The position numbers and the translations under genes are program-made. A stretch of 53,886 bases of DNA from Phenylobacterium sp. CCH9-H3 (lineage in GTDB: Bacteria; Pseudomonadota; Alphaproteobacteria; Caulobacterales; Caulobacteraceae): the NCBI RefSeq assembly GCF_001557235.1, contig NZ_LSJI01000241.1, forward strand, positions 1 to 53,886, read 5' to 3'. The notes under the pieces are model-generated. The model was given only the letters and a program-made list of their open reading frames with translations. It had not been told where the DNA came from and did not search any database. Below, one piece after another: positions 39,524-46,824 of this stretch (its first letter is position 1; every line of letters starts with the position of its first letter).

Positions 39524-39845
39524 GCGGAACTCTCGCTCTATTTTAGCGATGTCGATTTCGCTTTAATAAGTCGGCAGCGTCTTAAAGCGAGCTTTATTAG
39601 CCCCGTGAGCGGCGAACCGAGGCCATCGCTTCGAGCGGCGCTATTAAAATGCGACCCGCTCCACTTCAACGAGTAGCGCGCTAAGGAAAGCGGTCTTTAT
39701 CAACCAACAGGACACCGGCTGTGGCCCGCATCCAACCCGGTCGTTCGGCGGCCGGACAGATGAGCCGCGGCCTTCGCGTGGCCGGCGTCCGTAATCGATC
39801 CCCGTCGCCCGCGTCACGGCAGGGAACGCGATTGAAGAGGCGCAT
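39524..39845. other. AT-richer intergenic region with inverted and direct repeats
   Basis: This 322-base gap is the least GC-rich stretch of the window. TCGCTTTAA (39558-39566) and TTAAAGCGA (39582-39590) are exact inverted repeats 15 bases apart, and GCTTTAATAAG (39560-39570) recurs nearly as GCTTTATTAG (39591-39600). Variants CTATTTTAGCGA and GCTATTAAAATGCG lie at ~39536 and ~39641. It probably holds the fic promoter and its operators. No gene is visible. Confidence 0.55.
39558..39590. promoter_or_regulatory. Putative operator of the fic gene (inverted repeat)
   Basis: TCGCTTTAA-N15-TTAAAGCGA, centred ~50 bases upstream of the fic start. Position and symmetry suit binding by a winged-helix dimer, perhaps the Fic protein's own C-terminal domain. 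Confidence 0.45.
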
Positions 39846-41435
39846 GTGATCATCCTCCGTGCCTTTCGGATCGGCGGGGCCGCGGCATGCCTGTTGTGGG
39901 CGGCCGCGGCCGAGCGCCTCCGTCCGGGCGCGGGGCCTGGGTTTCCGGTGCGGCTGCGGCGGACCCTGGAGCGGCTGGGCCCGACCTTCGTCAAGCTCGG
40001 CCAGGCGCTGAGCCAGCGGCGGGACCTGCTGCCGGACCGGTGGACTTCGGAGCTGTCCAGGCTGCAGGCGGACGCCCGCCCGTTTGCGGCGGAGACGGCG
40101 GCTGCGGCCGTGCAGGCGGCCCTCGGAGCGCCAGCCCACGACCTCTTCGAAAGCTTCGACCCGTCCCCCCTGGCCGCGGCCTCGGTGGCGCAGGTGCACA
40201 GGGCCCGGCTGCACGACGGCCGCGAGGTGGTCGTCAAGATCCTGCGCCCTGGGGTTCGGACCCAAATCGACCGGGACATGCGCATCCTGCTCGGGGTGGC
40301 GGCGTTCGCCGGCGCGACTGTTCCGGCGTTGCGCCGCCGCCGGACCACCGCCCTGGTGCGGGAACTGTGGCGGAACCTTCGCCGCGAAACCGACCTGCGG
40401 GAGGAGGCGCGCAACATCCGCCGCTTCGCGCGGGCGTTCGAGGGTTCGCCCACGGTGTTCATCCCGGACGTGGTCGAAGACCTGAGCGCGGAGGGGGTGC
40501 TCGTCCAGGTGATGAGCCACGGCCGCGACATCTCGGACCCGTCCCTGGCGGCCCAGGCGGGCGCGCTCTCCCGGGCCTTCGTCGACTTCTACCTGCAACA
40601 GTTCTTCGTGCTGGGCGTCTTCCACGCCGACCCGCACCCTGGGAACATCTTCGTCATGGCCGACGGGCGGCTCTGCTTCCACGACTTCGGCGCGGTCGGC
40701 GTGCTCGATGCTCGCTCACGCCGGGCGCTCCTGGCCTTCCTGCAGGCCTTCGCGGCGCAGGACCCGGAATGGCTGACGGACGCGGCCGTGGACCTGGGCC
40801 TGCTCTCCCTGACCGCCGACCGCCAGGACATCGCGCGCGGCGTGGAAGCGGTTCTGGCCGACCTCACCGGGGCGCCGCTCAAGGACTGGTCGATCGCCAG
40901 CGTCATGATGAGCATTGCACGCTTGGGCGGCGGCGACACCCTGGCGCTGCCGCCGCACCTGGCCGCCCTGGTGCGCACGGTGTTCACCGCCGAGGGCGCG
41001 CTGCGCACCCTCGACCCCGACCTGGACGTGACGCGCACCCTCAGCGAGAGCGGTGAGGCCCTGATGGTCAAAGGCGGGCTCGCCGATGGGGCGGGCGACG
41101 ACCTGCGCCGGCTGAAATGGGAAACGGCCCTAGCCGCCCGGGGTCTCCCCGCCGCCGCCGCGCGGATGCTGCACGGCGCCGGCAAGGGCGGCGGTTTTCC
41201 ACTCGCCTTTCCGGATCTGCGGGCGGCCGCCAGCCGGCTCGGCCGCGCCGCCGACCGCATCGCCATCGCCCTGGTGACGCTGGGTCTCTACGTCGCCGCC
41301 TCGCTGCTCATGCAGCACAGCATCGGCCCCCGCATCTTCGGGGACCTCCCCCTCCTCGCCGGCGTCGGCTATGGCCTCGCCCTCTGGTTCACCTGGCGGC
41401 TCGTGCGGAGCATCGATCGCACCGACGGCCTCTGA
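39846..41435 (+). CDS. UbiB/AarF (ABC1) family atypical kinase
   Basis: 529 aa; GTG start with GAAGAGG five bases upstream. Kinase-like motifs of the family: GPTFVKLGQALSQRRDLLP (KxGQ), AAASVAQVHRARLHDGREVVVKILRPGV (Ala-rich loop and invariant Lys), EARNIRRFA, FHADPHPGNIFVM and HDFGAVG. Two C-terminal transmembrane helices (~residues 470-515) match UbiB. It supports ubiquinone biosynthesis, as an ATPase/kinase-like factor. It may be an accessory homologue rather than the housekeeping ubiB. Confidence 0.9.
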   Translation: MIILRAFRIGGAAACLLWAAAAERLRPGAGPGFPVRLRRTLERLGPTFVKLGQALSQRRDLLPDRWTSELSRLQADARPFAAETAAAAVQAALGAPAHDLFESFDPSPLAAASVAQVHRARLHDGREVVVKILRPGVRTQIDRDMRILLGVAAFAGATVPALRRRRTTALVRELWRNLRRETDLREEARNIRRFARAFEGSPTVFIPDVVEDLSAEGVLVQVMSHGRDISDPSLAAQAGALSRAFVDFYLQQFFVLGVFHADPHPGNIFVMADGRLCFHDFGAVGVLDARSRRALLAFLQAFAAQDPEWLTDAAVDLGLLSLTADRQDIARGVEAVLADLTGAPLKDWSIASVMMSIARLGGGDTLALPPHLAALVRTVFTAEGALRTLDPDLDVTRTLSESGEALMVKGGLADGAGDDLRRLKWETALAARGLPAAAARMLHGAGKGGGFPLAFPDLRAAASRLGRAADRIAIALVTLGLYVAASLLMQHSIGPRIFGDLPLLAGVGYGLALWFTWRLVRSIDRTDGL

Positions 41436-41549
41436 CCCGGACGGCATCGGCCAGGCGGCGCGCGACCGAGCCGTCCTACGGGCGCCGCCACGCCGCCGCG
41501 GGGACCTCTCCGAGCGCCGCGGACCGCCCGCCAGAGCGAATGGACCCGC

Positions 41550-41577
41550 TATACGCACCAGATGTCACAATCCCTCA
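41550..41577 (-). promoter_or_regulatory. ECF-type promoter match pointing into ubiB antisense (TGAGGG-N16-CGTATA)
   Basis: On the minus strand, TGAGGG (plus 41572-41577), 16-bp spacer, CGTATA (plus 41550-41555), both elements identical to the cnrY-type promoters. No minus-strand gene follows; the transcript would run antisense to the end of the UbiB-family gene. It may be chance or an antisense RNA start. Confidence 0.3.
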
Positions 41578-41610
41578 GAATGCATATAGTTACCACGAAA
41601 AGATGACGTA

Positions 41611-41624
41611 TTGATTTTCATCAA
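41611..41624 (+). promoter_or_regulatory. Perfect FNR/FixK-type box
   Basis: TTGATTTTCATCAA fits the consensus TTGAT-N4-ATCAA of FNR/FixK/Anr regulators exactly. Its centre is ~64 bases before the ATG of the ECF sigma gene at 41681, compatible with a class II site if transcription starts near 41659. Confidence 0.8.
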
Positions 41625-41680
41625 TCTGAACGGTCAGATTGGAACTTAGCTTCGCATCGCACACTTCGAGGGACAGTCGA

Positions 41681-42331
41681 ATGCTTGACGCCACAAGATC
41701 ACGAGTCGGAGACGTCGAGGTAACCAGAACCTTACGGCCACTGGAATCTTCGTCGTCGGCCACGATTATTCAAGTGAGCGCCGATCAGCTGGCCCGCCGC
41801 CTCGCCGCCGAGCGGCCCCGGCAGATCCGCTTCCTGCGCAGCCGCCTGCCCTCGCTCGAAGACGCCGAGGACGCCTGGCAGGACGCATCCATCAAGTTCC
41901 TGCAGAACGCCGAGGCGCTCGTCGCTGCGGAGCGGCCCGAGGCCTGGATGGGGGCTTCCCTGCGCCGCCTGGTGGTCGACCGCTACCGCCGGGCCGCGGT
42001 CCGGCGCCGCACGCTCGACGCCCTGGCCGCCCAGCCCGCACCCGGCGAGGGGGACGACGAGGACGGGCCCCCGTCCGTCCCCGACCACTGTCTGAAGGCC
42101 GCTCTCCGGGACCTGAAGGCGCCCTACAGGGAGATCCTCGCCCAGGCCTATCTGGAGGAGCGCCCGGTTACGGAGATCGCGGGCCGGCTCGGCCTCACCG
42201 CCAACAACGCCGCCGTCCGACTCCACCGCGCCCGCGCCGCCCTTCGGCAGGCGATGGCCGGAAGATGCCAAGCCTGCCCCCTCGCCGACTGCTGGGCCAG
42301 AACCCGCGCCCCGAAGCCCGCCCCGGCTTAG
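41681..42331 (+). CDS. ECF sigma factor with Cys-containing C-terminal tail
   Basis: 216 aa from ATG with GAGG nine bases upstream; an in-frame TTG at 41639 lacks support. Region 2 is at residues ~40-105 (RQIRFLRSRLPSLEDAEDAWQDASIKFL; AWMGASLRRLVVDRYRR). Region 4 is at ~140-195 (LKAPYREILAQAYLEERPVTEIAGRLGLTANNAAVRLHRAR). The last 25 residues carry Cys196, Cys199 and Cys204 (GRCQACPLADCW). No anti-sigma gene adjoins it. A Cys tail directly after region 4 recalls CorE-type metal-controlled ECF factors, although those have more cysteines; control by metal or redox is inference. Confidence 0.88.
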   Translation: MLDATRSRVGDVEVTRTLRPLESSSSATIIQVSADQLARRLAAERPRQIRFLRSRLPSLEDAEDAWQDASIKFLQNAEALVAAERPEAWMGASLRRLVVDRYRRAAVRRRTLDALAAQPAPGEGDDEDGPPSVPDHCLKAALRDLKAPYREILAQAYLEERPVTEIAGRLGLTANNAAVRLHRARAALRQAMAGRCQACPLADCWARTRAPKPAPA

Positions 42332-42613
42332 CGGCGCGGGCCGTCTGGCGCGTCCTCCGCGCCGAGGCTGCATGCGAGGGTCAGACGGACGCCAGCGACA
42401 TAGCGGCGCCCGCCGCAGCCCGCCGGAGGATGACCCTGGATGCTCGCGACCGTTCCGGGCTGAAGGGCGAGCGTGGGCAGAGCACCGAGCGCCCGGAAGC
42501 TGCGCACGCGTAATGCATCGGCCCCGGATGCGTCCCTCGGGTGACGGCGCTCGCGGCGGACGTCGCTCCAATTGGGGAGCGCGACCCGACCGGCGCCAGG
42601 CACGGAGATGGCC

Positions 42614-42814
42614 ATGGAGTGGCTCTCACAGAACTGGATTTGGGTGGTCGCAGGGCTCGCGTTCGTCGCGCTGCACCTGTTCGGGCACGGTGGGCATGGG
42701 GGCCACGGCCGCCACCGACCGCGCGGCGGCGAGCCGCGGCGGGCCGAGGTCCGCGTCGACGAGACCGCGCCCCCTCGCGACCCGGGCGCCGCCGATCGGG
42801 ACCATTCCCACTGA
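42614..42814 (+). CDS. Small His-rich single-helix membrane protein
   Basis: 66 aa; GGAG six bases before the ATG. The transmembrane helix (WLSQNWIWVVAGLAFVALHL) is followed by FGHGGHGGHGRH and an Arg/Asp-rich tail ending DHSH. The His cluster suggests metal binding at the membrane surface. It is somewhat like DUF2933-type small proteins, but I cannot confirm the family. Confidence 0.62.
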   Translation: MEWLSQNWIWVVAGLAFVALHLFGHGGHGGHGRHRPRGGEPRRAEVRVDETAPPRDPGAADRDHSH

Positions 42815-42890
42815 CGCGCCGCTGGGGCTCCCGAAGCCGCCGGCGTCCGGAGCCCGGCCTTCCCGCCGGCGAACGAAATGGAGATCTGCC

Positions 42891-43070
42891 ATGAGCTGTT
42901 GCGGACCCAAGCCTGCGCAAACCAAGCCAACCTCCGAAGCGACCCCCAAGGCCACTACAGGCGCGTGCTGCAGCGGTCATGACGACCGGACCGCGGCGGA
43001 CGCCACGCCCGCTCCGGCGGCGTCCCCTGAGGCCCCGCACGGGACCGCCTGTGCGACGCCCCCGCGCTAG
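42891..43070 (+). CDS. Very small Cys-pair protein (59 aa)
   Basis: GGAG seven bases before ATG. It begins MSCCGPKP and contains a second Cys pair (GACCSGHDD) and a late Cys (GTACATPP), with low-complexity Thr/Ala/Pro linkers and no signal peptide. Paired cysteines at both ends suggest soft-metal binding. No known family recognised. It lies 76 bases after the His-rich membrane protein. Confidence 0.55.
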   Translation: MSCCGPKPAQTKPTSEATPKATTGACCSGHDDRTAADATPAPAASPEAPHGTACATPPR

Positions 43071-43124
43071 GCCCTCCGGCGCGGTCGGACGGGGCGCGTC
43101 ACCCGCGGACTCTGCGCGCCGTCC

Positions 43125-44366
43125 ATGACCGCGACCCTCGCCGGCCAGGCCGGCGCCGCCTCCCGGCGCCTAAGCCTGGCCGCCCTGCTGCTGGGCGTCT
43201 TCACGGTATCAGCCAGTTTCGGCCTGGTGTTGCCGCTCGCGCCACAGCTCGTCCGGTCGGCCGGCGCCGGCGACACGGCGATGCACGCCGGCGCGCTCAC
43301 CGCCCTCTACATGTTGGCGATCGCCCTCTTCGCCCCCGTCTGGGGGCGGCTTTCCGACCGCAGGGGACGCCGCCTGGTGCTGGGGCTGGGCCTGACGGGC
43401 TTCGCGCTGAGCATGGGGGCCTTCGCCCTGGTTCAGTCCCTGCCGGGGCTCTATGTGCAACGCGCGCTCAGCGGTCTCTTCGCCGCGGCGGTCGCGCCCG
43501 TGGCCGCGGCCTTCATCGCCGATGTCGCGCCCTCGGACCAGTGGCGCGCGGCCCGCATGGCGTGGCTCAACATGTCCGCCATCGCCGGGTTCGTCCTGGG
43601 CCCGGCGCTCAGCATCTGGGCGAGCGCCCTGGGGGCGGGCGGGGCCGCGGAGGCCGCCGGCGTGCGGTTCGCGCCCTTCGGCGCCGCAGCGCTCCTGGCC
43701 GGCGTCGCCGCGGCCTGGGTGGCCTTCGCCCTGCCAAGGAGCCTGGCGGCGCGCCTCGGCCGCCCGGGACTCCCCGACGAGGACCGGCTGCTGGCGCGTG
43801 TGTTGCTCGGCCTCACCTTCGCCGCCGCGCTGATCGTGGGCGTGTTCGAGGTGAGCGTCTCGCTGCGCAGCGGGCGCCTGGCGCGGATCAGCCCGGCGGA
43901 GGTCGCCGCCATGTTCGCCGTCTGCAGCCTGGTGATGTTCCTGGCCCAGGCGGTCCTGTTCTCCCCCCTCGTGCGCGCGGCGCGGACCTGGCGGTTCCTG
44001 GTCCCCGGCTTCGCGCTGCTGTCGCTCGCGCTCTTCCTCGGCTCCGCCGCGAGGGACTTCGGCGTAGCGCTGACCGTGGTGACCCTCATCGCCGCGAGCG
44101 CCGGCGCGGTCAGTCCCACTCTCGCCTATTGGCTCTCCATGGTGGCCGGGCGCAAGCAGGGCGCCCAGCTCGGCCGGCAGGTGGCCGCCGCCAGCCTCGG
44201 ACAGGCGGTGGGTTCGGCGGGCGGCGGCCTGCTCCTCAGCCGCCTGGGCGGCGGCGATCCCTTCCTGTGGGCCGCCGCCCTCGCCGCGGCGGGCGCGATC
44301 GCCGCGCTGCTGATCGGGCCGCGCCTCGCCGGGCTCGCCGCGCCGGACGCTGCCCGTGCCGGCTGA
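43125..44366 (+). CDS. MFS transporter
   Basis: 413 aa with about 12 hydrophobic segments. The loop 2-3 motif GRLSDRRGRRLVL at residues ~65-77 is the major-facilitator signature, and the second half starts near residue 220. Substrate unknown; drug-efflux (DHA1)-like by overall look. No clear RBS before the ATG. Followed by the cyclopropane synthase gene in the same direction. Confidence 0.88.
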   Translation: MTATLAGQAGAASRRLSLAALLLGVFTVSASFGLVLPLAPQLVRSAGAGDTAMHAGALTALYMLAIALFAPVWGRLSDRRGRRLVLGLGLTGFALSMGAFALVQSLPGLYVQRALSGLFAAAVAPVAAAFIADVAPSDQWRAARMAWLNMSAIAGFVLGPALSIWASALGAGGAAEAAGVRFAPFGAAALLAGVAAAWVAFALPRSLAARLGRPGLPDEDRLLARVLLGLTFAAALIVGVFEVSVSLRSGRLARISPAEVAAMFAVCSLVMFLAQAVLFSPLVRAARTWRFLVPGFALLSLALFLGSAARDFGVALTVVTLIAASAGAVSPTLAYWLSMVAGRKQGAQLGRQVAAASLGQAVGSAGGGLLLSRLGGGDPFLWAAALAAAGAIAALLIGPRLAGLAAPDAARAG

Positions 44367-44435
44367 CTGCGGTGTAATGGCCCAGCCGCCACGGCGTCTG
44401 GGATGGCAGGTTCAGACTGGCACGAGGCGATCCCC

Positions 44436-45689
44436 ATGCTCCGACAGGCGCTCAATTCCTTTGTCCCGGAAGGCGCGGCCTTCGACCTTCTCGTGAGCCT
44501 GCTCCGACGAACCGTCGGCTACGGCTCCCTGGCGCTGATCGACCCTCGGGGCGAACGCCACGTGACCGGCACCGGCGATGCGCCCTTCGTGACCATCCGG
44601 CTGACCGATCCGACCGACCCGGCGCGCATCCTCGCCAATCCCAGCCTCAGGGTTGGGGAGGCCTACATGGAGGGCAGCCTGATCCTCGAGGAGGGCACGC
44701 TGCGGGACTTCCTGCTGATCGGCATGGCGGCCGCCGGCCGGCTCGCGAAGGAGGCCCAGGGTCTGAAGGGAATCACGGAGCCGCTCCGCCGGCTGAACCG
44801 CCATAATCCGATCGCCCGGGCCCGGGCCAACGTCGAACACCACTACGACCTCTCAGAAGCCCTGTACCGCCTCTTCCTCGACCCCGACCTCCAGTACTCC
44901 TGCGCCTATTTCCAGACCGGCGACGAGAGCCTCGAGGCGGCGCAGGCCAAGAAGAAGCGCCACATCGCCGCCAAGCTGAGGCTGAGCCCGGGGACCCGGG
45001 TGCTGGACATCGGGTCGGGCTGGGGCGGCCTCGCCTTGGAGCTGGCCCGCGCCCATGGCGCGCAGGTGGACGGCCTGACCCTGTCGCAGGAGCAGCTGGC
45101 GGTGGCTCAGGCGCGCGCTGCGGCCGAAGGCCTGCAGGACCGCGCGCGGTTCCACCTGCGCGACTACCGCCACGAGACCGGCGAATACGACCGCGTGGTC
45201 TCGGTCGGCATGTTCGAGCACGTGGGCGAACCGCACTACACGGAGTTCTTCGACCTCGTCCGCCAGCGCCTGGCGCCGGACGGCGTGGCGCTGATCCACG
45301 CCATCGGCCGCCGGGACGCGCCGGCCGACAGCGACCCCTGGATCGACAAGCACATCTTCCCAGGCGGCTACTGCCCCTCCTTGTCGGAGGTGTTCGCCGC
45401 GGTCGAGAAGACCGGGCTGTGGGTCACAGACATGGAGATCCTGCGGCTGCACTACGCGGAGACCCTCCAGCGCTGGTCGGAGCGGTTCCAGGCCGGCCGG
45501 GCGCAGGCCGCCCGTCTTTACGACGAGCGCTTCTGCCGCATGTGGGAGTACTATCTGGCGGTCTGCGAAGCCGGGTTCCGGGTGGGCGGGCTGATGGTCT
45601 TCCAGATCCAGCTCGCCCGCGACGTAGGGGCCGTCCCGCTCACCCGCGACTACATGTTCGAGGCCGAGCGGGGCTTCGCCCCTTCGTGA
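44436..45689 (+). CDS. cfa: Cyclopropane-fatty-acyl-phospholipid synthase
   Basis: 417 aa from the ATG that has GAGG eight bases upstream; an in-frame ATG at 44403 has no RBS. An N-terminal lipid-binding-like region precedes the NPIARARANVEHHYDLSEALYRLFLD signature, the SAM-binding motif VLDIGSGWGGLALELA, YDRVVSVGMFEHVG, and FPGGYCPS. It adds a methylene group from SAM across double bonds of membrane phospholipids, typically in stationary phase or stress. It is the natural consumer of the SAM made by the (frameshifted) synthetase, though no operon link exists. Confidence 0.93.
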   Translation: MLRQALNSFVPEGAAFDLLVSLLRRTVGYGSLALIDPRGERHVTGTGDAPFVTIRLTDPTDPARILANPSLRVGEAYMEGSLILEEGTLRDFLLIGMAAAGRLAKEAQGLKGITEPLRRLNRHNPIARARANVEHHYDLSEALYRLFLDPDLQYSCAYFQTGDESLEAAQAKKKRHIAAKLRLSPGTRVLDIGSGWGGLALELARAHGAQVDGLTLSQEQLAVAQARAAAEGLQDRARFHLRDYRHETGEYDRVVSVGMFEHVGEPHYTEFFDLVRQRLAPDGVALIHAIGRRDAPADSDPWIDKHIFPGGYCPSLSEVFAAVEKTGLWVTDMEILRLHYAETLQRWSERFQAGRAQAARLYDERFCRMWEYYLAVCEAGFRVGGLMVFQIQLARDVGAVPLTRDYMFEAERGFAPS

Positions 45690-45747
45690 GACCTTCGAGG
45701 CGGCGCGCCGCGCGCGTCGCCGACCACCAAGAACCAGGAGTTGTCGC

Positions 45748-46803
45748 ATGAACGAGGCCGCAAGAGTCCGGGTCGCCGTCAACGGCTACGGCGTGATCGG
45801 CAAGCGGGTGGCCGACGCGGTCGCCGCCCAGCCCGACATGGTCCTGGCGGGCGTCGCGGATGTCGCGCCCGACTGGCGGCTGCGCGTCGCGGCGGGGCGC
45901 GGCTTTGCCCTCTACGGCGCCACCGCCCAGCATGCGGACGCCTTCGAGGCGGCGGGCCTAGGCGTCGCCGGCGAGCTCACCCGCCTGGTCGCCGCGGCCG
46001 ACGTGGTGGTCGACTGCACGCCGAAGCGCGTGGGGGCCGCCAACGCCGAGCTCTATCGCAGGGCGGAAAAGCCCTTCATCATGCAGGGTGGCGAACGCCA
46101 CGAGGTGACCGGCCACTCCTTCGTGGCCGAGGCGAGCTACGCGGGCGCCGTGGGCCGCGAATCGACGCGGGTCGTCTCCTGCAACACCACCTCGATCGTC
46201 CGCACCCTGTCGGCGCTCAAGCGGGCCGGGCTGCTGCGGCGCGCCCGCGGCACGCTCCTGCGCCGGGCGACCGACCCCTGGGAGAGCGACCGCGGGGGCA
46301 TCATGAACACCCTGGTGCCGGAGCCGGAAATCCCCAGCCACCAGGGCCCAGACGCCCGCAGCGTGGACCCGGACCTCGATGTGGTGACCATGGCCGTGAA
46401 GGTCCCCGAGACCATCGCCCACCTCCACTACTGGTCGGTGCAGATGACCCGACCGGCGGATAAGGCCGAGGTGCTGGCCGCCTTCGCCGCCTCCCCCCGG
46501 ATCGCGGCCGTCCGCACCGAGGACGGGCTGGGCGCGCTGAACGCGGTCAAGGAGATGGTGAACGATCTCGGCCGATCCCGCGGCGACCTCTACGAGGTCG
46601 CGCTCTGGACCGACATGCTGCGGGTCGACGGCGATGAGCTCTTCTACGCCTACATGGTCGACAACCAGGCGATCGTCATCCCGGAGACGGTCGACGCGAT
46701 ACGCGCCCTCTCCGGACGCGTTCCAGACGCCGCGGCGTCGATCGCCGCGACCAACGCCAGCCTGGGGATCGGCGACCTTGCCCGGTTCGCACCGCAAAGC
46801 TGA
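45748..46803 (+). CDS. Archaeal-type (type II) glyceraldehyde-3-phosphate dehydrogenase
   Basis: 351 aa; AGGAG before the ATG. Rossmann motif RVAVNGYGVIGKRVADAV, the catalytic SCNTTSIVRTL with Cys145, and RRATDPWESDRGGIMN match the archaeal GAPDH class (usually NADP-compatible) rather than the bacterial GapA type, whose motif is ASCTTNCLAP. It oxidises glyceraldehyde-3-phosphate to 1,3-bisphosphoglycerate, or the reverse. It lies just upstream of the GltD-like/PFOR genes, so it may be part of the same low-oxygen carbon and redox unit. Uncommon in Proteobacteria. Confidence 0.9.
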   Translation: MNEAARVRVAVNGYGVIGKRVADAVAAQPDMVLAGVADVAPDWRLRVAAGRGFALYGATAQHADAFEAAGLGVAGELTRLVAAADVVVDCTPKRVGAANAELYRRAEKPFIMQGGERHEVTGHSFVAEASYAGAVGRESTRVVSCNTTSIVRTLSALKRAGLLRRARGTLLRRATDPWESDRGGIMNTLVPEPEIPSHQGPDARSVDPDLDVVTMAVKVPETIAHLHYWSVQMTRPADKAEVLAAFAASPRIAAVRTEDGLGALNAVKEMVNDLGRSRGDLYEVALWTDMLRVDGDELFYAYMVDNQAIVIPETVDAIRALSGRVPDAAASIAATNASLGIGDLARFAPQS

Positions 46804-46824
46804 GCCGGGCTGGAGCGTGCGGAC

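Noticed and set aside
41130..41558. Minus-strand open frame just downstream of the promoter-like motif at 41550-41577
   Set aside because: Its GTG would lie inside the promoter motif itself, the product is compositionally biased, and it lies opposite the conserved UbiB C-terminus.
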